Assembly (NCBI GenBank): GCA_017551675.1
Contig: JAFZLC010000016.1
Location: forward strand, 1-64,000
Source of the DNA: Paludibacteraceae bacterium
GTDB lineage: Bacteria; Bacteroidota; Bacteroidia; Bacteroidales; Paludibacteraceae
Direction: 5' to 3'
Length of the DNA: 64,000 nt
Positions 56,261 through 64,000 of the stretch are shown one piece after another; within the stretch, counting starts at the first letter, position 1, and the number at the start of each line of letters is the position of its first letter. The notes beneath the pieces are model-generated. The model was not told the origin of the DNA. It ran no database searches and was given only the letters and a program-made list of their open reading frames with translations. A program made the translations under genes and the position numbers.

Positions 56261-57202
56261 ATGGAGAAGAACAGTAAGATTTATGTGGCTGGTCACCGTG
56301 GCATGGTGGGTTCGGCCATCGTACGCGAATTGCAGCGTCAGGGGTATACTAATATCATCACCCGTACTCACAAGGAGTTGGATCTGATTCGTCAGGATCA
56401 GGTGGAGGCTTTCTTTGCGGCAGAGAAACCGGAGTATGTCTTTTTAGCAGCTGCCAAGGTGGGTGGTATCATTGCAAACCAGTCGGCATTGGCCGATTTC
56501 ATGTACGACAACATGATGTTGGAGATGAATGTGATTCATGCAGCATGGAAGAATGGTTGCAAGAAGTTGGAGTTCTTAGGTTCCTCCTGTATCTATCCGC
56601 GCATGGCACCTCAGCCTATGCCAGAATCTTGCTTGCTCACCTCTGCCCTGGAGAAGACCAACGAAGCGTATGCCTTGGCTAAGATCAGTGGCTTGAAATA
56701 TTGTGAGTTCCTCAATCGCCAGTATGGTACTGATTATATCTCAGTGATGCCGACCAACCTCTATGGTCCGAACGACAACTACCATCCAGAGCACAGTCAC
56801 GTGCTCCCAGCCTTGATCCGTCGCTTCCACGAAGCTAAGGAGGCAGGTGTTGCGGAGGTGACCTGCTGGGGTGATGGCTCTCCATTACGTGAGTTTTTGT
56901 ATGTCGACGATTTGGCCAATCTCTGTGTTTTCTTAATGAACAACTATAGTGGCAATGAAACCGTCAATGCAGGTACGGGAAAAGAGTTGACCATCAAAGA
57001 GTTGACTGAGTTGGTGGCTGATGTGGTAGGTTACAAGGGAGCTATCAAGTGGGATACCTCCCGTCCTAATGGTACGCCACGAAAACTGTTGGATGTATCC
57101 AAGGCTGAGAAACTGGGCTGGAAATACAAAGTGGAGTTGAAGGATGGTATCCGTTTGGCTTACAAGGATTTCCTTGAGAATCCTATGCGAGCTGAGAGAT
57201 AA
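56261..57202 (+). CDS. fcl: GDP-L-fucose synthase
   Basis: Second enzyme of GDP-L-fucose synthesis, acting on the product of Gmd. Extended SDR: NADP-binding [11 protein letters not shown] (10-20), catalytic Tyr137 and Lys141 (YALAK), Ser108-Ser109-Cys110 region, [26 protein letters not shown]. 313 residues, normal length. gmd lies 2 kb downstream with upxY and a phosphatase gene between. Confidence 0.94.
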   Translation: MEKNSKIYVAGHRGMVGSAIVRELQRQGYTNIITRTHKELDLIRQDQVEAFFAAEKPEYVFLAAAKVGGIIANQSALADFMYDNMMLEMNVIHAAWKNGCKKLEFLGSSCIYPRMAPQPMPESCLLTSALEKTNEAYALAKISGLKYCEFLNRQYGTDYISVMPTNLYGPNDNYHPEHSHVLPALIRRFHEAKEAGVAEVTCWGDGSPLREFLYVDDLANLCVFLMNNYSGNETVNAGTGKELTIKELTELVADVVGYKGAIKWDTSRPNGTPRKLLDVSKAEKLGWKYKVELKDGIRLAYKDFLENPMRAER

Positions 57203-57610
57203 AAATCGCTTCTCGACTTGAATTGTTGAAACACCCTTCGCAAAGAAATTAAATTAAGTTTGGAAGTGTTGGAAATGAAATTATTAAGAGTTTGATTTAC
57301 AAAATGATAGAGAGATAGTGAAACACTCTTGAAATTTTTGTTTTCTTCGTTGGATTTTTTTGATTTATTATATATCTTTGCGACGATTGGATGGTGAGGT
57401 TCCTAACTGATCAGAGTTGAAGGGTTGAAGTATGCGTGGTCGTGTATTTTCCGATGATTCGAGGTGTTATCTTGATTGAGGTGTCAGAATAATATAGACG
57501 AACAGACTCTATGTGCTTTGTGCCGAGACTGCAACAGTTTTAGGACATGAGGGAGTGAGAGACTTGTTTCTCAGTGAAAGTGGTGAATTTATTAAAATCA
57601 CCTAGGTGTA
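57203..57610 (+). other. 408-bp region with the upxY promoter and leader
   Basis: The first ~145 bp are AT-rich with nothing recognisable. The promoter at 57350-57380 follows, then ~225 nt of untranslated leader. In Bacteroides fragilis such leaders are where UpxY loads on RNA polymerase. I see no flanking inverted repeats that would make the promoter invertible. Confidence 0.6.
57350..57380 (+). promoter_or_regulatory. Promoter of the upxY transcript
   Basis: TTG (57350-57352), 20-bp spacer, TATCTTTG (57373-57380). Transcript would start ~225 nt before the upxY ATG. Confidence 0.68.
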
Positions 57611-58162
57611 ATGATTGTAAAACAGAAAGGAATGGTTGACGTAAATAGAGAGTTTTGGTACGCTGTAAAGGTCTTTTATGATAGAGTACCTGCGATGATC
57701 CCTTTCTTGTCGAACGACGGCATACAATATTACATTCCGATGCACGTGACTGAGACGACCAAGGATGGTCTTCCAACCTATTCTGAACGTCCACTTATCC
57801 CTTCTTTGATATTTATTCGTTGTGCTGTACCCTATTTTAGCACGTTGAAATCCACCTTTGGTGATAAATTTCAAGTGTATTCGCATATAGAGACAAAACA
57901 ACCACAACCGATTCCGGAGCATGAAATGAACACCTTTATGTTGGTTACATCAGCCAAGGATAAAGGACTTGAATTGCTCGATCCTTCATTCGATTATCGC
58001 ATTGGCGATCGTGTTCGGGTGATCGACGGAATGTTCAAAGGCGCCGAAGGATATGTGCGTCGCATTAAAGGACGCAAGCGACTGATTGTCGCTGTCGAAG
58101 GCGTGGCGGTGGTGGTTACATCTTATATTCCGCAGGCGTTTCTGGAAAAATGTTGGGGATGA
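57611..58162 (+). CDS. upxY: UpxY-family NusG-like transcription antiterminator
   Basis: Specialised NusG paralogue that lets polymerase read through its own polysaccharide operon. 183 residues: NGN-like domain (about 14-110: FWYAVKVFYDRV, YYIPMHVTE, LIPSLIFIRC) and KOW domain (about 128-175: DYRIGDRVRVIDGMFKGAEGYVRRIKGRKRL, in parts). A long leader precedes it. In Bacteroides these are first genes of capsule operons, which matches the gmd, flippase and Fe-S polysaccharide genes that follow. A start at residue 8 (57632) is possible. Confidence 0.9.
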   Translation: MIVKQKGMVDVNREFWYAVKVFYDRVPAMIPFLSNDGIQYYIPMHVTETTKDGLPTYSERPLIPSLIFIRCAVPYFSTLKSTFGDKFQVYSHIETKQPQPIPEHEMNTFMLVTSAKDKGLELLDPSFDYRIGDRVRVIDGMFKGAEGYVRRIKGRKRLIVAVEGVAVVVTSYIPQAFLEKCWG

Positions 58163-58170
58163 TAGCGTGT

Positions 58171-58354
58171 TCCGCAGGGGCGAATATTTTTTCGCCCCTA
58201 GGAATACGTGAAACGCTGGCGCATCCCATTCCCCCCCCCATGCACGAACGGCGGCATGGAAACCACATCACCATGGGCGAATTGCCATTCGCCCCTACGG
58301 GAACGATTCCTAACGTAGGATGTGCATTTGTAAGGGCGAATGGCAATTCGCCCC
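58171..58354. repeat. Three palindromes between upxY and the phosphatase gene
   Basis: A variant GGGGCGAA-TATTTT-TTCGCCCC (58177-58198) and standard copies at 58275-58294 and 58334-58353. The last two with their spacer (CCTAACGTAGGATG, TTGTAAGGGCG) match the layout of the 105-bp composite near 62 kb, diverged. The block is 25 bp before the phosphatase ATG. Confidence 0.9.
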
Positions 58355-58378
58355 ATCTTGATAAAATCACCTTACCCT

Positions 58379-59065
58379 ATGTTCCTTGATGCATTTAAAA
58401 AAATCCCCTTATGGAGTTCCCAACAATTGGAGGGAAGCACCGATTATCACTCGCATATATTGCCGGGTGTGGATGACGGAGTGAGGGAGCTGAAGGTATC
58501 ATTGTCTATACTTAGCTCGTTTGAGCGGATGGGGGTCAGCGATTTATGGTGCACCCCTCATATCATGGAGGATATGCCCAACACAACTGAAGATTTACGA
58601 CGTCGGTTCGACGAGTTGCAGGCGGCATATCAAGGTTCCGTGTGTCTACACCTGTCGGCTGAGTATATGATGGATACGCTCTTCGTCACCCGTTTGGAGG
58701 CGAATGATTTACTGCCTTTGGGCGAGGCGGGTGATCAGTTGCTGGTCGAGACCTCCTATTTCAATCCGCCTAGTGATTTTGAGCAGTTGTTGGAGGAGAT
58801 ACAGAGCAAGGGTTACTTCCCGGTGTTGGCACATCCGGAGCGCTACACCTATATGGACGAGAAAGATTATAAAGAGCTGAAAAACAAAGGTATCCGTTTC
58901 CAGTTGAATCTCGGTTCGCTGGTGGATGTGTATGGCAAGACGGCACGTAAGAAGGCGGAGTGGATGTTGAAGATGGGCTTTTATGATATGCATGGAAGTG
59001 ATATCCATTCACCCAGAATGTTGTCATCGGAGGCGAAGATTGCCAAGAACCTGAAAATAGTGTAA
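58379..59065 (+). CDS. PHP-type tyrosine-protein phosphatase (CpsB/YwqE family)
   Basis: Metal-dependent phosphatase that controls polysaccharide assembly by removing phosphate from tyrosine kinases of the Wzc type. TDYHSHILPGVDDG (His24, His26, Asp32), CTPHIMEDMP, LSAEYMMD, LAHPERY and HGSDIHSP supply the PHP metal ligands. 228 residues. The ATG at 58379 is used; an upstream extension reads through the palindromic repeat. Confidence 0.88.
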   Translation: MFLDAFKKIPLWSSQQLEGSTDYHSHILPGVDDGVRELKVSLSILSSFERMGVSDLWCTPHIMEDMPNTTEDLRRRFDELQAAYQGSVCLHLSAEYMMDTLFVTRLEANDLLPLGEAGDQLLVETSYFNPPSDFEQLLEEIQSKGYFPVLAHPERYTYMDEKDYKELKNKGIRFQLNLGSLVDVYGKTARKKAEWMLKMGFYDMHGSDIHSPRMLSSEAKIAKNLKIV

Positions 59066-59090
59066 TGGTGGGTTTTCAGAATTCACCATT
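59064..59090 (+). terminator. Small hairpin after the phosphatase gene
   Basis: AATGGTG pairs with CACCATT with a 13-nt loop, overlapping the stop codon. No clear T-run, so termination is doubtful. Confidence 0.35.
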
Positions 59091-59190
59091 CAAATTTTAT
59101 AAAGCCCCGTCTTTGGATTGAAAGACGCAAGTGGGGGAGTATAACAAGAGAAAAAAATAACGAAAAAAAATATTATAGGATTAAGCGTAT

Positions 59191-60327
59191 ATGTCAAAAA
59201 ACATTGCACTCATCACTGGGGTAACCGGTCAGGATGGAAGTTTCCTGTCAGAATTTTTATTAGCGAAAGGATATGAAGTACACGGTGTGATTCGCCGTAG
59301 TTCTGTAGATTACAGAGAGAGAATCGCTCATTTGGAGGGAACGCCCTGTTTCCACCTGCATTATGCAGATATGACCGATTCGATGTCGATGGTAAAATTG
59401 GTGGGTAAGGTAAAGCCCACAGAGATATATAACTTAGCTGCGCAGAGTCATGTGCAGGTGTCGTTCGACTCGCCTGAGTTCACCGCCGATGTAGATGCCG
59501 TGGGTGTCTTGAGGGTGTTGGAGGCTGTCAGAGCCTGTGGTTTGGAGCATACCTGTCGCATCTATCAAGCCTCCACGTCAGAGTTGTATGGTAAGGTGGA
59601 GGAGGTGCCACAGAATGAGAAGACGCCATTCCATCCCTATTCCCCTTATGCGGTGGCCAAGCTCTATGGCTATTGGATAGTGAAGGAGTATCGCGAGGCC
59701 TACAATATGTATTGTTGTTCAGGTATCCTGTTCAATCATGAGAGTGAGCGACGAGGCGAGACCTTTGTGACGCGCAAGATCACCTTAGCGGCAGCACGTA
59801 TAGCGCAGGGAAAGCAAGATAAACTCTTCTTGGGTAATATGTCCTCGTTGCGAGATTGGGGCTATGCCAAGGATTATGTAGAGTGCATGTGGTTGATTTT
59901 GCAGCAGGAGAAACCCGAGGATTTTGTGATTGCGACGGGTGTTCAGCACTCCGTACGAGAGTTTGCCTATCAAGCCTTCAAAGCAGCCGGTATTGAGTTG
60001 AAGTTTGAGGGCGAGGGACTCTATGAGAAGGGAGTCTGTGTAGCGGTGACGCAACCCGTGATAGGCGTGAAGCCATCGGAGACGTTGGTAGGTAAGGTGT
60101 TGATAGAGGTGTCGGAAGACTTCTATCGTCCGACGGATGTTGTGAATCTATGGGGAGACCCAACGAAGGCGAAGACCAAGTTAGGATGGAATCCGCAGAC
60201 CACCACGTTCGACCAGTTGGTAGAGATCATGGTGAAGTATGATATGCAGAAGGTAGCCGCCGATAGTGTAGCCTCTACGGTTCGTACGAATTTGGCGGAA
60301 TATTTGGAGAAAGGGGTGGTGCTTTAG
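59191..60327 (+). CDS. gmd: GDP-mannose 4,6-dehydratase
   Basis: First enzyme of GDP-L-fucose synthesis. NADP-binding [17 protein letters not shown] (8-24), catalytic Thr129, Glu131, Tyr153 and Lys157 ([20 protein letters not shown]), [15 protein letters not shown] substrate segment. 378 residues, normal. It completes the fcl pair within the polysaccharide region and is followed by palindromic repeats. Confidence 0.95.
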   Translation: MSKNIALITGVTGQDGSFLSEFLLAKGYEVHGVIRRSSVDYRERIAHLEGTPCFHLHYADMTDSMSMVKLVGKVKPTEIYNLAAQSHVQVSFDSPEFTADVDAVGVLRVLEAVRACGLEHTCRIYQASTSELYGKVEEVPQNEKTPFHPYSPYAVAKLYGYWIVKEYREAYNMYCCSGILFNHESERRGETFVTRKITLAAARIAQGKQDKLFLGNMSSLRDWGYAKDYVECMWLILQQEKPEDFVIATGVQHSVREFAYQAFKAAGIELKFEGEGLYEKGVCVAVTQPVIGVKPSETLVGKVLIEVSEDFYRPTDVVNLWGDPTKAKTKLGWNPQTTTFDQLVEIMVKYDMQKVAADSVASTVRTNLAEYLEKGVVL

Positions 60328-60328
60328 T

Positions 60329-60443
60329 AGGGGCGAATTGCTATTCGCCCGTACGTAGGGGCGAATGACAATTCGCCCATGGTGATGAGGCCTTCGACGT
60401 TTGGTTCTTTTTTCAACATGGGGCGAATTGCTATTCGCCCGTA
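60329..60443. repeat. Three palindromes after gmd
   Basis: Hairpins at 60331-60350, 60359-60378 (central GACA) and 60421-60440, starting 3 bp past the gmd stop codon. The first two are only 8 bp apart. Flanks CCCGTACG and CATGGTGATG match other copies. Confidence 0.9.
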
Positions 60444-60596
60444 CGAGGCCTCCATGCCGTCATTCCCCCATCCACATGAGACATTGCAGAAAGTCTTAAA
60501 CAGATATAGCCCAGAACATATGTTATTTCAATATTGAGAATGGGAAAGAAAAAGATTATACCTATTTAGCAGTGGAATAAATAAAACAGAAAAAAT

Positions 60597-61967
60597 ATGC
60601 TACCCGTAAAAGAGGATTTAAGGACAGAGTTTAAACAGTCGTTTACTGACGATGTGATAGTTGCGCTTGTGGCGTTTGCAAACGCTAAAGGTGGCAAGGT
60701 CTATGTTGGTGTGTGTGACGATGCTTCTGCGTGCGGCGTGACAATTGGCAAAGAAACGGTTCAAAAATGGTTGAATGACATAAAGCAAAAGACAGAGCCT
60801 TCGATAATTCCCGATGTTGAAATTGTTGAAATCCAACAAAAGGAGATTGCGGTTTTGTCGGTTCAAGAATATCCAGTAAAGCCTGTCGCAATGAAAGGTA
60901 GGTTTTATATAAGATATAACAATTCTAATCATTTGCTGTCAGCCACCGAAATATCAGACTTGATACTACAAACCCGAAACATTTCGTGGGATTCGTATCC
61001 GGCGACGAATGTTACGTTGGACGACCTGTCGGAAGAGACAATCCAAAAATTCTTGAATCGCGTGAAAGAGTCGGGACGTTTTTCGTTGGACGGGCGCGAT
61101 TGGAAAGAAAACCTTCGCAAGATACGCCTTCTTGATGGAGATACGCCCACAAATGCCGCATATTTGTTGTTTGGAAAAGGCAATGTCGGTTGCAACGTTC
61201 ATATAGGTCGTTTCAAAACTGCATCCATAATCATTGACGACAAGATGCTGAACTGCAATTTGTTTGAAGCGGTAGAGCAAACTATCAAATTCATCACTTC
61301 GTGGCTAAAAGTAGCTTTTGAAATAACTGGCGAATCCACTCAGCGCACGGAGATTTTTGAATATCCCCGCACTGCCATAAGGGAGCTTGTTTTGAATACT
61401 GTGATACATCGTGACTATATGAGTCCAATGGACGTTCAAATCAAAATCTTTGACCAAAAGATAACATTTTTCAGTCCTGGCGAGTTATATGGAAATCAAA
61501 CCGTTGCTGCTCTCAAGACAGATGATTACCAGGCATATACACGCAATAAACTCATTGCGGAGGCATTTTATCTGACGGCTGACATCGAAAAATATGGAAC
61601 GGGGTTCGCCCGCATACGCAAGGCAATTGCGGAGTATCCGACGATGAAGTTTTCATTTGAGGAGATGCCGAAGGCGTTTTTGGTGTCATTAAGTTACGAC
61701 AAGCAGTTACAAAATACAAAAACTGCCGTGAATGACCTAGAAAATGTTATAGAAAATGTTACAGAAAATGTTACAGAAAATGTTACAGAAAGAGCAAGTT
61801 TATTATTGATAGAGATAAAAAACAATCCCTTTATAACAACATCAGAATTAGCTGAAAAATTAAATATAACAAGGATGACGGTTCATAGGGATTTGGGAAA
61901 ACTAAAAAAATCAGGTGTAATAGTTCGCATCGGTCCTGATAAAGGCGGACACTGGGAGGTCAAGTAG
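60597..61967 (+). CDS. AlbA_2-type putative regulator with GHKL-like ATPase and winged helix
   Basis: 456 residues. N-terminal AlbA_2/Schlafen-like DNA-binding domain (about 1-125: TEFKQSFTDDVIVALVAFANAKGG), a middle part, an HATPase_c_4 domain (about 255-365: RELVLNTVIHRDY, then FYLTADIEKYGTGFARI) and a C-terminal winged helix (about 400-456: ITTSELAEKLNITRMTVHRDLGKLKKSG). Between ATPase and winged helix is a tetrapeptide array NVTE. Such genes are accessory and often near mobile or defence DNA. It sits among polysaccharide genes but does not look part of the pathway. The region is richer in A+T than its neighbours. Confidence 0.85.
   Translation: MLPVKEDLRTEFKQSFTDDVIVALVAFANAKGGKVYVGVCDDASACGVTIGKETVQKWLNDIKQKTEPSIIPDVEIVEIQQKEIAVLSVQEYPVKPVAMKGRFYIRYNNSNHLLSATEISDLILQTRNISWDSYPATNVTLDDLSEETIQKFLNRVKESGRFSLDGRDWKENLRKIRLLDGDTPTNAAYLLFGKGNVGCNVHIGRFKTASIIIDDKMLNCNLFEAVEQTIKFITSWLKVAFEITGESTQRTEIFEYPRTAIRELVLNTVIHRDYMSPMDVQIKIFDQKITFFSPGELYGNQTVAALKTDDYQAYTRNKLIAEAFYLTADIEKYGTGFARIRKAIAEYPTMKFSFEEMPKAFLVSLSYDKQLQNTKTAVNDLENVIENVTENVTENVTERASLLLIEIKNNPFITTSELAEKLNITRMTVHRDLGKLKKSGVIVRIGPDKGGHWEVK
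61740..61787 (+). repeat. Four 12-bp tandem repeats coding NVTE
   Basis: GAAAATGTTACA four times (first unit ends ATA), in frame, inside the regulator gene. Copy-number change would lengthen or shorten the linker by four residues without frameshift. Confidence 0.9.
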
Positions 61968-62000
61968 ACGCACGACTGTGCAGTGAACCCCTGGTTGTGG

Positions 62001-62105
62001 GGGGCGAATTGCTATTCGCCCGTACGTACTGGAATGGCACCCTAACGTATGATGCGCACATTGTATGGGCGAATGGCTATTCGCCCATGGTGATGTGGCC
62101 TCCAT
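62001..62105 (+). repeat. 105-bp composite repeat, copy 1
   Basis: Two palindromes (62002-62021 and 62067-62086) joined by GGAATGGCACCCTAACGTA and an ATGCGCACATTGTAT spacer, ending CATGGTGATGTGGCCTCCAT. Differs from copy 2 (62575-62679) at only three positions. It starts 33 bp after the regulator gene and abuts the remnant gene on its right. Confidence 0.92.
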
Positions 62106-62561
62106 ACACGTCCAAGGAATAAAAATATTGCAACAGTCTTTTATCAGGCTGGCTTTATAGAGTCGTGGGGACGCGGGTTCGACAAGATTCGTAATGGATT
62201 TGCAGCCGCAAATTTACCAATGCCTTTGTTTGAAAGCAAGTTTGGTGGATTACAGGTTACTATTCAACGTCCTGACCAAAATACAAACAGTACAAGTAAC
62301 AGTACAAGTAATAGTACAAGTAACAGTACAAGTAAACAAGTGCTCAGGTTGTTGAATATTTTAACAGAGGATATGTCAATACAAAGAATGATGAAGGTTC
62401 TTAAATTGTCTAGTCGCCCGATGTTCATTTCCAATTACCTGAATCCAGCAACATCAGCTGGTTTAGTGGAGATGACACAGCCAGATTCTCCCAAAAGTCC
62501 GACTCAAAAATATCGTTTGACGATAAGGGGAAAAATGGTGTTGGAATCAAATACAAATTGA
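62106..62561 (+). pseudogene. 5'-truncated AlbA_2/HATPase_c_4 regulator gene
   Basis: The frame starts right at the end of composite repeat copy 1 and reads RPRNKNIATVFYQAGFIESW, then GRGFDKI, which aligns with TRNKLIAEAFYLTADIEKYG-TGFARI of the intact gene at 60597. A tetrapeptide linker (NSTS four times) and a C-terminal winged-helix-like part (VLRLLNILTED ... YRLTIRGKMVLESN) follow. The AlbA domain and most of the ATPase domain are missing. A short frame from the ATG at 62220 could still be translated. Probably a dead fragment of a related but not identical gene. Confidence 0.78.
62286..62333 (+). repeat. Four 12-bp tandem repeats coding NSTS
   Basis: AACAGTACAAGT four times (third unit has one change). 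Same place in the protein as the NVTE array of the intact relative, but a different unit. Confidence 0.9.
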
Positions 62562-62574
62562 TGGAATGGCACTG

Positions 62575-62679
62575 GGGGCGAATTGCTATTCGCCCGTACG
62601 TATGGGAATGGCACCCTAACGTATGATGCGCACATTGTATGGGCGAATGGCAATTCGCCCATGGTGATGTGGCCTCCAT
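62575..62679 (+). repeat. 105-bp composite repeat, copy 2
   Basis: Palindromes at 62576-62595 and 62641-62660 with the same spacer and right end as copy 1. It lies 13 bp after the stop of the remnant gene, so the remnant is bracketed by direct repeats. Confidence 0.92.
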
Positions 62680-62771
62680 GCCTTCATACGCGCATGGACG
62701 TGACAATGTTCCGCAACGTGATGGTGCATGCCACAGTTGAAAGACATATATAACCCTAAAACTTTATTGAT

Positions 62772-62860
62772 AGCCCTGTAAGGGCGCCATATCATAGACA
62801 GGGGTGTGAACCCCTGGTAGAATGACGAGGGTGACCGAAGCCCTGTAGGGGCGAAACAAT
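62772..62860 (+). repeat. Second repeat family (AGCCCTGTA-GGGCG)
   Basis: AGCCCTGTAAGGGCG (62772) and AGCCCTGTAGGGGCG (62839) flank a hairpin CAGGGGT-GTGA-ACCCCTG (62799-62816). A fragment GTGAACCCCTGGT also occurs at 61983, before composite copy 1. I think similar sequences occur between genes in other Bacteroidota, but cannot check. The rest of the 320-bp gap before the flippase fragment has nothing else I can name. Confidence 0.75.
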
Positions 62861-62881
62861 AATAATTAAATCAAAAACCAG

Positions 62882-63055
62882 ATGTCCTCATCTACTTCGC
62901 GTATAGCGAAAAACACACTATTCCTATACTTCCGCATGCTCCTAACGATGGGAGTGACGCTATATACAAGCCGCGTCATATTGAATGCCCTTGGTGTGGA
63001 AGATTATGGAATCTACAATGTGGTTGGTGGGGGAGTAACGGCAATCGGAATATAA
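62882..63055 (+). pseudogene. Truncated polysaccharide flippase (Wzx-like) fragment
   Basis: 57 codons then TAA. RIAKNTLFLYFRMLLTMGVT and LYTSRVILNALGVEDYGIYN are the N-terminal signature of Wzx-like oligosaccharide flippases, which normally have ~450-500 residues and 12-14 helices. The frame loses similarity at NVVGGGVTAIGI and stops. The rest of the gene is not found in the next 60 bp, where another gene begins. A deletion remnant in the polysaccharide locus. Confidence 0.8.
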
Positions 63056-63114
63056 ATAATTTCGGCTGTTCATTACATAGTGGTTGCATTAAATAATGGA
63101 TAATAATATACCAA

Positions 63115-64000
63115 ATGATTTCTATTAAAGACAAAACCGATTGTTGTGGCTGTAATGCCTGTGGCGATGTCTGCAACAAAAATGCTATAACTTTCAAGAT
63201 AGATATCGAAGGCTTTTGGTATCCTGAGGTCGATAAGGATAAATGTAACAATTGCGGATTGTGTGAGAAGGTGTGTCCTATTATCAATATTAAGGAACTA
63301 AAAAAGAATGATTCCGATAAACCCTTACATACTATTGCCGCTATAAATAAAAATATGAAGGTGCGTTGGGATAGTACGTCTGGTGGCGCTTTTTCTGCAC
63401 TTTCAGAGGTGATGTATGCACAAGGAGGCTATGTTTCAGGAGCATTGTACAATGAAGATTTTAGTGTCAGAAATTTTGTGAGCAACAATCACGAGGATTT
63501 GGAAAAACTTAGAAGTTCAAAGTACTTACAAAGTAATGCCGAAGGACTTTATTCTGAGATAAGGATGTTGTTGAAAAATGGAGAAAAAGTGCTTGCCTGT
63601 GGAACTCCATGCCAAATGGCTGCATTAAGAAGTTTTCTGCAAAAAGAGTATGATAATCTTATAATCGTTGATTTTATTTGTCGTGGTGTCAATTCTCCAA
63701 AAGTTTACCGAGCATATCTTGATTCACTGGAAAAGAAATACAATAGCAAAGTCGTTTATGTCAAGGCAAAAAATAAAGAATTAGGATGGCGAAATCTAAC
63801 TCGTAAGGTAACTTTTGCCAACGGACAATCGTATTACGGCGTATATATGGATGACGATTTTCGTCGGGGCTATCATACAAATGTATTTTGTAGACCTTCC
63901 TGCTATGATTGCAAGTTCAAAGGATTTCCGCGTATTGCAGATATTACGATAGCTGATTATTGGGGAATAGAAAAAGTTGACAAAAATCTCGACAATAATA
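63115..64000 (+). CDS. F420H2-dehydrogenase/hydrogenase beta-subunit-like Fe-S protein, partial
   Basis: Begins at ATG 63115 and runs off the window after 295 codons. N-terminal ferredoxin domain with two 4Fe-4S sets (CCGCNACGDVC and CNNCGLCEKVCP), then the FrhB N- and C-terminal domains (STSGGAFSALSEVMYAQGG, LACGTPCQMAALRSFL, FICRGVNSPKVYRAYL, CYDCKFKGFPRIADITIADY). In Bacteroidota polysaccharide loci such genes often stand beside polysaccharide pyruvyl transferase genes; that partner may lie just outside. Substrate unknown. Confidence 0.87.
   Translation, partial: MISIKDKTDCCGCNACGDVCNKNAITFKIDIEGFWYPEVDKDKCNNCGLCEKVCPIINIKELKKNDSDKPLHTIAAINKNMKVRWDSTSGGAFSALSEVMYAQGGYVSGALYNEDFSVRNFVSNNHEDLEKLRSSKYLQSNAEGLYSEIRMLLKNGEKVLACGTPCQMAALRSFLQKEYDNLIIVDFICRGVNSPKVYRAYLDSLEKKYNSKVVYVKAKNKELGWRNLTRKVTFANGQSYYGVYMDDDFRRGYHTNVFCRPSCYDCKFKGFPRIADITIADYWGIEKVDKNLDNN

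Noticed and set aside
57203-57610. Invertible promoter before upxY
   Set aside because: I looked for a pair of inverted repeats on both sides of the promoter and found none of useful length.
60329-62679. CRISPR array
   Set aside because: The repeats are palindromes with unequal spacers that are themselves related, and no cas gene is present.

Overview
The window looks like a chromosomal segment from a member of the Bacteroidota, most probably the order Bacteroidales. Three things support this. Promoters repeatedly match the Bacteroidota form, a TTTG box about 20 bp upstream of TAnnTTTG. The gene content is typical of the group: PorP/SprF, a type B T9SS sorting domain, a GldI-like lipoprotein, the antiterminator UpxY, DUF2027-Smr, and a fused DAHP synthase/chorismate mutase. 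The order rpsU-xer-hpf-tRNAs-tuf-tRNA-Trp-secE-nusG-rplKAJL-rpoBC is also characteristic. Most start codons lack a Shine-Dalgarno sequence. I see no IS transposase, rRNA or CRISPR array.

Layout. 0-13 kb is mostly minus strand: a secreted protein, an aromatic amino acid operon (pheA then DAHP synthase/chorismate mutase), NAD(P)HX repair, a GT51 glycosyltransferase, a radical SAM activase, a gamma carbonic anhydrase, a thioredoxin-like protein and an aminopeptidase P. The aromatic operon is preceded by what reads as two complete attenuators in series. Each has a short Phe/Tyr-rich leader peptide, an antiterminator arm right after its stop codon, and an intrinsic terminator. 13.4-28.5 kb is the plus-strand core: rpsU, xer, hpf, four tRNAs, tuf, tRNA-Trp, secE, nusG, rplK, rplA, rplJ, rplL, rpoB, rpoC and a DUF3467 protein. 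28.6-33.2 kb is more accessory: an FKBP, two tandemly duplicated secreted proteins, and an AAA ATPase whose promoter carries three 33-bp repeats. 33.2-42 kb is a plus-strand housekeeping run (rpe, comEC-like, nrnA, gldI-like, DUF4827, a SpoU methyltransferase, a degenerate LytM protein, dxr, rseP).

42-54.7 kb holds transporters, tRNA-Lys and a minus-strand group: queA, a lipoprotein, a 1541-residue T9SS type B surface protein, an OmpA/PD40 protein and PorP/SprF. The last three form the usual cargo and outer-membrane partner set. 55-64 kb is the start of a surface polysaccharide locus: GDP-fucose synthase, UpxY with its own promoter and leader, a CpsB/YwqE-like phosphatase, GDP-mannose 4,6-dehydratase, a truncated flippase and the 5' part of an F420H2-dehydrogenase-like Fe-S protein that continues beyond the window.

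This last region has also been remodelled. Fifteen copies of a short palindrome (GGGCGAAT-4 nt-ATTCGCCC) occur in the window, thirteen of them between 54.8 and 62.7 kb. Two 105-bp composite copies flank the remnant of a broken AlbA-type regulator gene, next to an intact relative. Housekeeping NusG and its specialised paralogue UpxY are both present. Coordinates were read by hand; family names come from motif recognition, not from searches.
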